A stretch of 64,000 bases of DNA from JAJDTT01 sp022827025 (GCA_965203535.1 OZ241897.1:4030001-4094000); one strand, 5' to 3'. Counted from the first letter of the stretch, positions 9,164 through 19,317 are shown. The notes: generated by a model not told the origin, from the letters alone. Numbers and translations are program-made.

Positions 9164-9967
9164 ATGAGTCAGATGAGTAGATTTGGATGTGCGCTTTTGG
9201 CTATGGGTCTGGCTTCGAGTACGCTGGGCTGCAACCTCTTCACGATCCTGGACAAACTCAGCGCCCGGGACGAACTCAACAAGGGTGTGAAGGCCTATTC
9301 CTCTCAGAAATTCGACGAGGCGGTGACGCACCTGCAAAACGCCGTGGACCTTGATCCGGAATTGATCGACGCCGAGTTGTATCTGGCCACGACCTATCGG
9401 GTCCAGTACCAGCCCGGTGGCCAGAGCATGGACAACCTGCAGATGGCCCAGCAGGCGATCCGGATTTTCGAGAGAGTGCTGGCAAAAGATCCGGGCAATG
9501 AGAGTTCCATGGCGAACATCTCCGGTATCTACAACAGCATGGGCGACTACGACATGGCCAAGGAGTGGTACCGGAAGCAGATGGAAGCCAATCCAAGCAA
9601 TCCGGAGCCTCTTTACGGAATCGGCACCATCGACTGGCAGCTTTCCTACGATCGGACCGGAATGACCGGCGACAATGTGGAGAATCTGACCGACGAGGAG
9701 AAAGCCGAGGTCAATGCCACAGTCGATGAGGGCGTGGACGCCCTGAGGAAGGCACTCGAAATCAACCCTCAGTACACGGATGCCATGCAGTATCTGAACC
9801 TTCTCTACAGAGAGAAGGGCAAGTTGGCTGCTGACGACGAAGAGAAGGCCAACTGGGAGATGGAAGCCGACAAGCTGGCCCTGGAGGCTCTCGAAATGAA
9901 GAGAATGCAGGAAGAAGAAGCCGAGCGGGCCAAGCGCACTTTTACCGGCGCCACCGAGGCCGAATAA
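9164..9967 (+). CDS. TPR-repeat lipoprotein linked to the TonB module
   Basis: This is a 267-residue protein with a signal peptide ending in a lipobox-like TLGC (Cys about 23), so it is likely a membrane-anchored periplasmic lipoprotein. The rest is tetratricopeptide repeats: ELNKGVKAYSSQKFDEAVTH, a repeat with AIRIFERVLAKDPGNESS, GDYDMAKEWYRKQMEANP and ALRKALEINPQYTDAM. It ends in a charged coiled-coil-like tail (LALEALEMKRMQEEEAERAK). It lies at the end of the tonB-exbB-exbD-exbD operon, so it may scaffold envelope complexes. No enzyme motif is visible. Confidence 0.85.
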   Translation: MSQMSRFGCALLAMGLASSTLGCNLFTILDKLSARDELNKGVKAYSSQKFDEAVTHLQNAVDLDPELIDAELYLATTYRVQYQPGGQSMDNLQMAQQAIRIFERVLAKDPGNESSMANISGIYNSMGDYDMAKEWYRKQMEANPSNPEPLYGIGTIDWQLSYDRTGMTGDNVENLTDEEKAEVNATVDEGVDALRKALEINPQYTDAMQYLNLLYREKGKLAADDEEKANWEMEADKLALEALEMKRMQEEEAERAKRTFTGATEAE

Positions 9968-10280
9968 AGGATCCTGCTCAAAGAACTGCTTTCCGGAGTT
10001 TCCCCGACCGCGATTCCCGCAACGACCGCCGATCGTGTGCCCGCCGGTGCCGTATCGACTTGGCGGGCAGAGGCCACATTCACCGCAATTCGTCTTCGCT
10101 GGCGCCGCCCGGCACCGGCTGAACCCTCTTTGAACCGGTCCCGGCCGGCATCCTCACCTCAGCCCTTCGCCTCCGATCCCGGAGATGCCTCTGCGCAGCT
10201 TCTTTCTCCGTTCCAGGTCCGTGCTTGCCGGAACCCGGGAGCGCCGCATCCGGGGGTCCATCTGCGGCCCGCCAGGGTGT
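9968..10280. other. Intergenic stretch without a supported gene
   Basis: I see no credible coding frame here. Both strands have open frames, but their composition is not protein-like. An 8-bp inverted repeat (TGCCCGCC at 10038-10045 and GGCGGGCA at 10062-10069) could be a weak factor-independent terminator for the TonB operon, but it has no T-run. The right-hand end abuts the large palindromic element. Confidence 0.5.
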
Positions 10281-10444
10281 TACCAGCCCGTGGCAAAAGT
10301 CGTCACGGCATTCGACCGTCCCTGCATCCCGGCGGACTGCGTTGCGATTCGGGCACATACTCCCGGTATGCACCCGAATCGCGCCTTGTCCGGCGGGCGC
10401 AGGAACGGTCTCGGTGCTCGCGGGACTTTCACCACGGGCTGGTA
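10281..10444. repeat. 164-bp long imperfect palindrome (hairpin element) upstream of rel
   Basis: The ends TACCAGCCCGTGG (10281-10293) and CCACGGGCTGGTA (10432-10444) are perfect inverted repeats. The centre is another: GCGATTCGGG (10344-10353) and CCCGAATCGC (10373-10382), with CATAC/GTATG around a five-base loop TCCCG. Between them the arms still pair in blocks (GTCCCTGC with GCAGGAAC; GGCGGAC with GTCCGGC). The whole thing therefore folds as one hairpin of about 80 bp. Positions 10293-10337 match 10100-series sequence elsewhere: 39 of 45 bases are shared with a copy at 16100-16144 on the other strand. It ends two bases inside a possible -10 box (TACAAT, 10443-10448), 20 bases before the rel ATG. 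It could be a MITE-like repeat or a structured leader. Confidence 0.7.
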
Positions 10445-10464
10445 CAATACCGGGTGCAGGCGCC

Positions 10465-12630
<2,166 letters not shown>

Positions 12631-12655
12631 CGGCCGGACGCCGCATGGGCTCCGG

Positions 12656-12853
12656 TCAGGGGATGGCCGGCTTCTGAACCAGGCCGTTTTTCAGACACTT
12701 GGTGCAGACGCGGATTCGCCGGGTGGTCCCGTTGACACTGGCGCGAACCCGCTGAAGATTGGGGCTCCACTTGCGACGGGACAGATTGTGGGCATGGGAA
12801 ACATTGTTCCCGAACAGAGGCCCTTTCCCGCAGATCTGACAAACTTTAGCCAT
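12656..12853 (-). CDS. rpmB: 50S ribosomal protein L28 (zinc-binding type)
   Basis: This is L28 of the large ribosomal subunit. The 65-residue minus-strand product begins MAKVCQICGKGPLFGNNVSH and continues with the conserved HNLSRRKWSPNLQ and RRIRVCTKCLKNG. Two Cys-x2-Cys pairs (C5/C8 and C50/C53) make it the C+ paralogue that binds zinc. It converges on rel with a 25-base gap. Zinc-binding L28 is often the zinc-replete form in genomes with a Zur-regulated C- paralogue. Whether a second L28 exists cannot be seen here. Confidence 0.97.
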   Translation of the reverse strand: MAKVCQICGKGPLFGNNVSHAHNLSRRKWSPNLQRVRASVNGTTRRIRVCTKCLKNGLVQKPAIP

Positions 12854-13082
12854 CGTTCAATCCGCTCGCGAGGTGGATTTTGCCACTCCAGCCCGAAGGC
12901 TGTCAAGCTGCTCCGCGGGTCGGAGAACCGTCACCAGCAACCGGTAGAATGACCTGATCCAGATCACTCGGTTCGGCGACTCTCCCACTCCGGATCCAAG
13001 TGGCGCCATCCACCGGACTTCGTGTCACGGTGATGTTGTCGTGGATTCGTTGAGGAGTTCGTTCTAAGGGTTGGAGTCTGAG

Positions 13083-13937
13083 ATGAAGATCGCTGTCATC
13101 GGGGCGGGAACCATGGGACGTGGAATTGCGCATGTCTGCGCGGCCCACGGCCACCGGGTCGCGCTCCAGGATGTCGATTCGAAAATTCTCGGCAACTCCA
13201 TGGAATTGATCCGGCGCGGTCTGGAGAAGTCGCTGGAGCGGGACTCCGGTGAAATGGGATCCGTCGCGGCGGTGCTGGATCGGATTCGGCCGGCAACCGG
13301 GTGGGAGAATACGGCCGGATCGGAGATGGTCATCGAGGCCGTCGTGGAGAAATTCGAATTGAAGCGGGAGGTCTTTCGCAAACTGGGCGATCTTTGCGAC
13401 ACGGGAGCCATTCTGGCCAGCAACACCTCTTCCATCCCCATCACGCGTCTCGCGGCCGTGACGAAGCGTCCAGAGCGGGTCATCGGCATGCACTTCATGA
13501 ATCCGGTCCCCAGGATGAAGCTGGTGGAGGTGATCCGGGGATTGCAGACGGACCGGGAGACGGTGGATTCCACCGTTGCGCTGGCCAGGCAACTGGGGAA
13601 GGTCCCGGTGGAGGTCCGGGATTTCCCCGGGTTCGTGACCAATCGGATCCTCATGCCCATGATCAACGAGGCGGTCACGGCATTGATGGAAGGGGTGGCC
13701 GAGGCGGAAGGCATCGATCGAATCATGCATCTGGGGATGAACCATCCCATGGGACCTTTGCGGCTGGCCGACCTCATCGGTCTTGACGTCTGCCTGCACG
13801 TGATGGAGGTCCTGTTCGATGGTTTCAAGGATCCCAAGTATCGACCTTGCCCGCTGTTGAGACAGATGGTGGATGCCGGATGGCTGGGCCGCAAGACCGG
13901 CCGAGGCTTCTATACGTACCCGGGTGACCGGCACTGA
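13083..13937 (+). CDS. hbd: 3-hydroxybutyryl-CoA / 3-hydroxyacyl-CoA dehydrogenase
   Basis: This is an NAD(P)-dependent 3-hydroxyacyl-CoA dehydrogenase of fatty-acid or PHB metabolism. The 284-residue product has an N-terminal Rossmann motif (MKIAVIGAGTMGRGIAHVC), the ASNTSS substrate-binding motif, the catalytic His/Asn region GMHFMNPVPRMKLVEV, and a C-terminal helical domain with FPGFVTNRILMPMINEAV and the terminal GRGFYTYP. Length matches the family (about 282). The ATG at 13083 follows GGAG at suitable spacing; a TTG 12 bases upstream is possible but less likely. It stands alone, 56 bases ahead of recA. Confidence 0.93.
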   Translation: MKIAVIGAGTMGRGIAHVCAAHGHRVALQDVDSKILGNSMELIRRGLEKSLERDSGEMGSVAAVLDRIRPATGWENTAGSEMVIEAVVEKFELKREVFRKLGDLCDTGAILASNTSSIPITRLAAVTKRPERVIGMHFMNPVPRMKLVEVIRGLQTDRETVDSTVALARQLGKVPVEVRDFPGFVTNRILMPMINEAVTALMEGVAEAEGIDRIMHLGMNHPMGPLRLADLIGLDVCLHVMEVLFDGFKDPKYRPCPLLRQMVDAGWLGRKTGRGFYTYPGDRH

Positions 13938-13993
13938 AAGGAAGGCTGATGAAAGGAAGATTGACGAAGGCAAAGAGGATGGAAGGGCGAGTG

Positions 13994-15022
13994 ATGGATC
14001 AGAAGCAGAGACACAGGGCCATCGAAATGGCGTTGACCCAGATCGAACGGCAGTTCGGTAAGGGTTCGATCATGAAGATGGGGGACCGGTCCAGGATGGA
14101 CATTCCGGTGATCTCCTCCGGATCCATTGCCCTGGACTCGGCGCTGGGGATCGGTGGATTTCCGCGAGGGCGGGTGATCGAGGTTTACGGTCCCGAGTCC
14201 AGTGGAAAGACCACCATGGCTCTTCATGTGATCGCCGAGGCCCAGAAGACAGGGGGGACGGCGGCCTTCATCGACGCGGAACATGCCTTGGATCCCAGAT
14301 ATGCGGACAAACTGGGTGTGAAGGTGAACGATCTTCTGATTTCCCAACCTGACTATGGGGAACAGGCCTTGGAGATTGCCGAGGTCCTGGTGCGAAGCGG
14401 GGCTCTGGACGTGGTCGTCGTCGACTCGGTCGCGGCGCTGGTGCCCCGGGCGGAGCTGGAGGGTGAAATGGGCGATCCCCACATGGGACTGCAGGCCCGG
14501 CTCATGTCCCAAGCGCTCCGGAAGCTCACCGCCATCGTCTCCAAGTCACGGACCAGTCTGATCTTCATCAATCAGGTGCGACAGAAAATCGGCGTCATGT
14601 TCGGCAACCCGGAGACCACCACGGGAGGCCGGGCCCTCAAGTTCTACTCCTCGATCCGTCTGGAAATCCGCCGGATCGCGGCCATCAAGGAGGGAGATCG
14701 GAACGTGGGGAACCGGACCCGGGCCAAGGTTGTGAAAAACAAGTTGGCGCCTCCGTTCAGACAAGCCGAGTTCGACATCGCCTTCGGTCTGGGAATCTCC
14801 AAGGAAGGGGAGCTTCTGGACCTCGCCGTGGCACAGGGAGTCGCCCAGAAGAGCGGCGCCTGGTTCTCCTACGGACGGGAGCGTCTCGGCCAGGGCCGCG
14901 AGAACGCCAAGCGGTACCTCAGAGACAACCAGGAGGCGTTCCGCGAGATCGAGCACAAGGTCAAGATCAAGCTGGGCATCATCAAGCCGCCTCTGAAGAA
15001 GGTGGAATCAGCCGGGAAATAG
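13994..15022 (+). CDS. recA: Recombinase RecA
   Basis: RecA is the DNA strand-exchange ATPase of homologous recombination and the SOS co-protease. From the ATG at 13994 (preceded by GGAAGG at good spacing) the product has 342 residues. It has Walker A GPESSGKTT (66-74), AFIDAEHALDP, the Walker B region VVVVDSVAALVPRAE, loop L1 EGEMGDPHMGLQAR, and loop L2 with the NQVRQKIGVMFGNPETTTGG segment. Two in-frame ATGs lie upstream (13949 and 13979) but lack homologous sequence. I could not find a convincing LexA box in the 56-base gap upstream. Confidence 0.98.
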   Translation: MDQKQRHRAIEMALTQIERQFGKGSIMKMGDRSRMDIPVISSGSIALDSALGIGGFPRGRVIEVYGPESSGKTTMALHVIAEAQKTGGTAAFIDAEHALDPRYADKLGVKVNDLLISQPDYGEQALEIAEVLVRSGALDVVVVDSVAALVPRAELEGEMGDPHMGLQARLMSQALRKLTAIVSKSRTSLIFINQVRQKIGVMFGNPETTTGGRALKFYSSIRLEIRRIAAIKEGDRNVGNRTRAKVVKNKLAPPFRQAEFDIAFGLGISKEGELLDLAVAQGVAQKSGAWFSYGRERLGQGRENAKRYLRDNQEAFREIEHKVKIKLGIIKPPLKKVESAGK

Positions 15023-15050
15023 GAGGGGGGACATTCCTGTCCCCCCTCTT
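15023..15050 (+). terminator. Intrinsic terminator after recA
   Basis: One base after the recA stop codon, GGGGGGACA (15025-15033) pairs perfectly with TGTCCCCCC (15038-15046) across a TTCC tetraloop, with two further pairs (GA and TC) outside. It is followed by TCTT rather than a long T-run. The very stable stem and its position support transcription termination. Confidence 0.7.
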
Positions 15051-15119
15051 CATCACCGCCCCACCCCAGGCCGAATACCGTGGCGGCCAAAGACGGTGGC
15101 TGCTAAGATCAAACCCCGT

Positions 15120-15194
15120 TCGGGGGTCGTCCAATTGGTAGGACAGCGGCCTTTGGAGCCGCCGATCCAGGTTCGAGTCCTGGCCCCCGAGCCA
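15120..15194 (+). tRNA. tRNA-Gln (anticodon TTG)
   Basis: The complete cloverleaf can be drawn by hand. The acceptor stem TCGGGGG (15120-15126) pairs with CCCCCGA (15184-15190). The D arm is GTCC/GGAC. The anticodon stem GCGGC/GCCGC encloses the loop CTTTGGA with anticodon TTG (15153-15155). The T arm is CCAGG/CCTGG around TTCGAGT. The discriminator is G, followed by an encoded CCA (15192-15194). TTG reads CAA glutamine codons. Confidence 0.95.
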
Positions 15195-15389
15195 TACCCT
15201 CCACACCTTGCATCGGATACGGGCAAGATACGCCGGTCGTGCAGTCTCGAATGAACCCAGGAGATTTCTTGCCGTGAGTCGCGTGCCGCGCGCCGGTTCA
15301 GACTGGGGACCGGTCACCTGCACGCCGCGCAACGACCAAAGAGAATCATTCCGTGACCAACGATATCGACGGCGGGGCGAGCGACCCAC

Positions 15390-15555
15390 CTAGGAGCCTG
15401 CGCGGCAGAAATTAATCTACTGCGAAAGCGTAGAATCGGTCCATATTCGTGCGATTTCTCGGCGAATAGAACAACTATGCACCTCAAAATCGTGAAAATC
15501 TGGCCTCGATTCTCCACTTTCTCGCTACGATCATTTCTACCGCGCAGACTCCTAG
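15390..15555. mobile_element. MITE-like element with long inverted repeats between CTAG sites
   Basis: The left end GAGCCTGCGCGGCAGAAAT (from 15394) and the right end, read on the other strand, GAGTCTGCGCGGTAGAAAT (from 15551 inwards) differ at two of 19 positions. Weaker complementarity continues inward for most of each arm. CTAG lies immediately outside both ends (15390-15393 and 15552-15555), as expected for a target duplication of the kind made by some IS5-group elements. The 158-bp interior holds no reading frame, so this would be a non-autonomous miniature inverted-repeat element. The rest of the tRNA-merC gap (15195-15389) shows nothing I recognise. Confidence 0.65.
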
Positions 15556-15566
15556 GACGGCCGTCG

Positions 15567-15995
15567 TCACCCTCCGCGATTCGCCTGCTCCTCGTCGGCG
15601 CATGCCGCGCACGCGTCCGCCTGGCAGACACGGGCGCTCTGCATCAGGGCGCCTGCGAGGACCAGGCTGCCGGCAGCCGACGTGACGTTCTCGGGTAGCG
15701 GCTCGAGGTAACCGGCAAGGGAGGCTGCCCAGAGTGCAGCCCCCCCAATGAAGGTGAGGACCACGGCGGCGTTCCGGCAAGCCGAGCCCAGCGCGAGCAT
15801 TACCGCGCCGAGACCGACCGTCCCGACCCAAACGGCTCGTTCGACGCCTTCGGAGAGCGCAAGCGCGGGTATCGCCGCGACCAGGAACGGCGTGAGCGCG
15901 CAGTGCAGGCTACACCAGACCGCAGCGCATGCCGCGATTCGCGATCCGGTCGCCAGATACGTGGTCGACGGGACCGTTGCGAGAAAGTCCTTCAT
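15567..15995 (-). CDS. MerC-domain membrane protein
   Basis: This is a 142-residue integral membrane protein with four predicted helices. The first carries the MerC-type metal motif C-S-L-H-C (C28, H31, C32), followed by ALTPFLVAAIPALAL. The C-terminus has a further Cys cluster (CQADACAACADE). MerC-domain proteins transport or buffer mercury or, in many genomes, zinc. The start was set at the ATG at 15995; an in-frame ATG at 16031 would add 12 Arg-rich residues and is also possible. A Fur/Zur-like box overlapping a promoter lies just upstream, and a ZIP-like/DUF318 permease gene lies upstream on the same strand, which favours zinc or another transition metal over mercury. That assignment is inference. 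Confidence 0.75.
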   Translation of the reverse strand: MKDFLATVPSTTYLATGSRIAACAAVWCSLHCALTPFLVAAIPALALSEGVERAVWVGTVGLGAVMLALGSACRNAAVVLTFIGGAALWAASLAGYLEPLPENVTSAAGSLVLAGALMQSARVCQADACAACADEEQANRGG

Positions 15996-16049
15996 GGTTT
16001 CGCGTCGGCGGTCGGGGCGAAAAAATAGCATGTGAGTGCCTGAGCCGTA

Positions 16050-16078
16050 GTGATAATGGATTCTCATTACTTTGTCAA
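16050..16078 (-). promoter_or_regulatory. Promoter with overlapping Fur/Zur-like box upstream of the merC-type gene
   Basis: On the minus strand TTGACA (16078-16073) and TATCAC (16055-16050) form -35 and -10 boxes 17 bases apart. The spacer and -10 are covered by a 19-bp imperfect palindrome, GTAATGAGAATCCATTATC (16070-16052), which resembles the Fur box GATAATGATAATCATTATC with one shift. Binding there would block RNA polymerase, so metal-dependent repression is the simplest reading. Confidence 0.55.
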
Positions 16079-16099
16079 GAGTGGCCCGCAGCACATCAG

Positions 16100-16144
16100 G
16101 TCCGCTGGGATGCAGACTCGGTCGACTGCCGTGACGACTATTGC
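16100..16144 (-). repeat. Partial copy of the palindromic element found upstream of rel
   Basis: Read on the minus strand, these 45 bases match 10293-10337 at 39 positions, including the runs AGTCGTCACGGCA, TCGACCG and CTGCATCCC. Only the left arm is present; I do not see the second arm or the central hairpin. It sits between the permease stop codon and the Fur/Zur-like promoter. Confidence 0.65.
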
Positions 16145-16155
16145 TATAGCTCGAC

Positions 16156-17934
16156 TTAACCGTGGTGGCCTTTGAGCGAGATCTCTCCGACGAATCCTCT
16201 GACGCCCCGTTTCAGCAGCGAAAACGTGTAGAGGCCCGCCAGCAGGACCAGGCATAGAAGTTCCAGGTTGGCGGGAGCGCCGGCCGCGGAACCCTCCAGC
16301 GCCGTGGCCTGCACCTGGGGCAGGATCGCGTTGGTCAGGTATCCCATCGCCACCGCAAGCAGGATGATGGTGGCGCTGAAACAGAGGGCAATCTTGCGGC
16401 CGTGGAGTCGCGCCAGGACACCGAAGGTGGTCACGTTCGTGGCGGGTCCGGTCAAGAGAAAGGCCAGCGCCGCGCCCGGAGAGACTCCCTTGAAAAGGAG
16501 GACCGCAACGAACGGGGTGGCGCTGGAGGCGCAGACGTAGGTGGGAAGCCCGAGTATGGCGAACGCCGGGACCTCCAACGCCGCGGGCAATCGCTGGAGC
16601 CAACTCGTCGGCAGGAACGCCTCCACCACGGCCGCCAGGACCAGGCCGAAGACGATCCAGGGTGCGGTGTGATCGACGGCATCCCCGAATCCGTTCGAGA
16701 GGCCCTGCCGAATTTTCTGACCCAGGGGTATTGAAGCCGGGCTTCCATGACATTCCTCCGACTCGGTCCCGCTGCCGAGACGCGGCACCAGGCGTCCCAC
16801 GATCCATCCCACGAGCAGGGCCACCAACGCGGCGGCGACGACGCGAACGATGGTCATTTTTCCCCCCAAGAGGGGTATGGAGAGAAGGACTGCATCGAGT
16901 CCCAGTTCCGGTGTCGAGATGAGAAATGCCATGGCGGCCGTAGCGGGAGCGCCTCTCCGGACCAGGGTCCGATACAGGGGGACCACGCCGCAGGAGCAGA
17001 TCGGAAAGGGCAGGCCGACGGCCATTCCCCGCATCGCCTGGTTCCACTGTCGTCCCCGGCGCATCCAGGCGATGGAGGACCGGGTCAGGAAGGAACTCAT
17101 GAATCCCGCAACCAGGTAGGCGATCAGCAGTGCGGGAGCTCCCTTCAGAGCCAGTTGGAAGAAGGTCGAGACGATTCGCTCCCCGGCGGCCGCGTGAGCA
17201 AGATGCTCGACCTGAAACAGGGCCGTCAGCAGGACCACTCCCAGCAACGAACCCGCACCCGAGAACCATTTCTGCATCCCGGATCCGGCAGGGACGAGGT
17301 CACCGATCCTGGTCCGCGTCAGTTGCAGGGTCGCATGGAGCAGGAAACCCGCCGTTAGCGCATGGAGCCAATCCGCGCTCTGTCCGTACGACTCGGCGAG
17401 GACTCCAGGTCCCCGGAAGAAGCCCAAGCCGGTGCTGAACAGGATGGGCGCCAGAGCGCCGGCCGCTTTCCAGGAGCCGTATCCCGACCGCAAGAGCCAC
17501 CAGACAGTGAGGCCCACGGGAAAACGGTGCAACACGACAGCCAAAAGGAGAAGATTCCAGCCGGAGTCTGCACCGTAGGCGTGTGCGCTGAGGACGGCGC
17601 CGTCCGTCGCCAAGTGCAAACAGAGTCCCAGCAAGCCCAGAACCAGGGCTGTCAGGTGAACGCGAACCGCCCTCTCGGGAAAGAACCGCTTGGCCAGGCC
17701 GGGAGCCAATATCCCTGCCAGACCGAAGAGAACGGCTTCCCAGTGGCCTCGGACGAGGATCGGCAGCAGGATGCTCAGGAACAGCACACCGGGCATGGTC
17801 ACGAAGATGAACCCATCCAGGAGGATCAGTATCCTCCGGTGGGCTCGCGCCAAATGGCAGATGAGCGGTCCCACGCAGAGACTCAGCAAGCTGGCCAGCA
17901 GCAGTTGACTTTCTCCGGTACTCAAATCTCCCAT
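16156..17934 (-). CDS. ZIP-like domain fused to DUF318/ArsP-type permease
   Basis: This is a 592-residue polytopic membrane protein. Residues about 1-225 look like a ZIP metal transporter: multiple helices with CLHLATDGAVLSAHAYG and VVLHRFPVGLTVWWLLR, corresponding to the metal-site helices 4 and 5 of ZIP. Residues about 235-592 are a DUF318 permease (the family of ArsP and related organoarsenical/metal permeases), with the hallmark PICSCGVVPLYRTLVRRG and, in the second half, YVCASSATPFVAVLLFKG and TGPATNVTTFGVL. The combination suggests a metal or metalloid transporter or efflux permease. It lies upstream of the MerC-type gene on the same strand, with a 160-base gap containing a repeat and a Fur/Zur-like promoter. 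The gene to its right (18157) is divergent. Confidence 0.85.
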   Translation of the reverse strand: MGDLSTGESQLLLASLLSLCVGPLICHLARAHRRILILLDGFIFVTMPGVLFLSILLPILVRGHWEAVLFGLAGILAPGLAKRFFPERAVRVHLTALVLGLLGLCLHLATDGAVLSAHAYGADSGWNLLLLAVVLHRFPVGLTVWWLLRSGYGSWKAAGALAPILFSTGLGFFRGPGVLAESYGQSADWLHALTAGFLLHATLQLTRTRIGDLVPAGSGMQKWFSGAGSLLGVVLLTALFQVEHLAHAAAGERIVSTFFQLALKGAPALLIAYLVAGFMSSFLTRSSIAWMRRGRQWNQAMRGMAVGLPFPICSCGVVPLYRTLVRRGAPATAAMAFLISTPELGLDAVLLSIPLLGGKMTIVRVVAAALVALLVGWIVGRLVPRLGSGTESEECHGSPASIPLGQKIRQGLSNGFGDAVDHTAPWIVFGLVLAAVVEAFLPTSWLQRLPAALEVPAFAILGLPTYVCASSATPFVAVLLFKGVSPGAALAFLLTGPATNVTTFGVLARLHGRKIALCFSATIILLAVAMGYLTNAILPQVQATALEGSAAGAPANLELLCLVLLAGLYTFSLLKRGVRGFVGEISLKGHHG

Positions 17935-18156
17935 CCAGCTCGTGGATACGACCGATGTCCAACTCTCGTCCTGTCGTCCGGAATGTGGATTATATCCGGG
18001 TGGAGACGGGATAGGATACCCACCGGTCCGGGACCGATCTCAGGGTTTCTGCGGCAAGATCGTAAGGGCCGGGACCGGAACCCGATCCGGAAACCGGAAC
18101 ATTGCTCGAACCGGGGGACTTGGTCGCCCGAAGCTGGTAGTTTCCATCCAGTGAAC

Positions 18157-19311
18157 ATGATGCGACCGCCATCTCTGTTTCCCACCACTGTCGTCGGCAG
18201 CCTTCCCCGACCCCAATGGGTCATGGACCTCTTCGCCCAGGAAATCGCGGGACAGGTCGATCCGGAGACCTTCCAGTCCCGCTTGGACAGCGCGGTCCTC
18301 TACGCCATCCAGCTCCAGGAAATGGCCGGGGTCGACATCATCACCGACGGCGAGTATCGGCGCGAAAGCTACGTCAAGATCTTTGCCCAACGGGTGGGAG
18401 GATTCGAGAGGGACCTGCTGGACGGCTCGGCGATTCTGGACGACGGCCGGTTCTACGACAGCCGGGCCCGGCGCGTGGTGACCCCCTCCCAGGCCGAGTC
18501 TCCTCTTCGCTATCCGGCGGTGGTCAAGCCCATCGAGGCCGGTCGACCGGTGGTCCTGGAAGAGGCCAGGTTTCTGATGGCCCACACGTCGCTGCCGGTC
18601 AAGGTGACCCTGCCCTCGCCCTACATTCTGGCCCGGCGCCTCTGGCACCCCGACTTTTCGCGGGAGGCCTATCCGAAACGCCGGGATTTCCTGGACGACA
18701 TCATTCCGGTCCTGCGCCGGGAAGCCCGGGAGCTGGAGACCCTGGGCGTCTACTTCATCCAACTGGACGATCCCTGGCTCTCGCTCTTCGTGGACGAAGG
18801 CTACCGGAGCCATTTCGAAGCGGTGGAGCGGGAGATCCACACCAGCATCGACTGCATCAACCGGGTCGTTTCGGGTATTCGCCAGGCCAGGACCGGAGTC
18901 CATTTCTGCCGGGCCCACTACAACCGTCAGACCGGGTTTCGCGGAGACTATTCCTATTTGCTGCCTTACCTGAAGGACCTTCGGGTCGACCAGTTGGTCA
19001 TGGAATTCGCCCTGCCCAACGCCGGATCGCTGGAGGTTCTGGAGGCGTTTCCGGAACACCTGGAATTGGGACTGGGTTGCGTCGACGTCCGGTCCGAGGA
19101 GATTCCTCCATCCGGCCGGATCGTGGAAATGGTTCGCCGGGCGGCCCGTTACGTGGGACGCGATCGGATCACGCTGAATCCGGACTGTGGCTTCGCGCCC
19201 TCGAACACCAACCCGATTCCCCTGGACGAAGCGTACCGCAAGCTCAAGGCCATGGCCGAGGCGGCCCGCCGGCTGAGAGAAGAGTACCGGAGTGAAAGCG
19301 GAGGGAAGTAG
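18157..19311 (+). CDS. MetE C-terminal domain protein (cobalamin-independent methionine synthase-like)
   Basis: This is a stand-alone protein of 384 residues corresponding to the catalytic C-terminal barrel of MetE. It starts FPTTVVGSLPRPQWVMD, the usual opening of this family. Zinc-ligand regions are visible as VHFCRAHYNR (His-x-Cys), LGCVDVRSEE and LNPDCGFAP, with GEYRRESYVKIFAQRV and QLDDPWLS for substrate binding. Full MetE has a second N-terminal barrel, absent here, so the methyl donor is probably not tetrahydrofolate polyglutamate; homologues include corrinoid-dependent and dealkylating enzymes. A GTG at 18151 is an alternative start. The next gene follows after six bases. Confidence 0.88.
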   Translation: MMRPPSLFPTTVVGSLPRPQWVMDLFAQEIAGQVDPETFQSRLDSAVLYAIQLQEMAGVDIITDGEYRRESYVKIFAQRVGGFERDLLDGSAILDDGRFYDSRARRVVTPSQAESPLRYPAVVKPIEAGRPVVLEEARFLMAHTSLPVKVTLPSPYILARRLWHPDFSREAYPKRRDFLDDIIPVLRREARELETLGVYFIQLDDPWLSLFVDEGYRSHFEAVEREIHTSIDCINRVVSGIRQARTGVHFCRAHYNRQTGFRGDYSYLLPYLKDLRVDQLVMEFALPNAGSLEVLEAFPEHLELGLGCVDVRSEEIPPSGRIVEMVRRAARYVGRDRITLNPDCGFAPSNTNPIPLDEAYRKLKAMAEAARRLREEYRSESGGK

Positions 19312-19317
19312 CAGGTG

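Noticed and set aside
10225..10464. Upstream extension of the rel reading frame
   Set aside because: It would translate the palindromic element; the ATG at 10465 starts at the usual Rel N-terminus.
13938..13993. LexA/SOS box ahead of recA
   Set aside because: No CTGT-N8-ACAG or GAAC-N4-GTTC type palindrome is seen in the short gap.
16067..17269. Alternative 400-codon frame opposite/within the permease gene
   Set aside because: A shadow frame of the permease on the same strand, without hydrophobic helices; the permease frame has the CSCG motif.
17935..18156. SAM or cobalamin riboswitch ahead of the MetE-like gene
   Set aside because: I could find neither a B12-box nor an S-box core, and the 220 bases show no matching stems.
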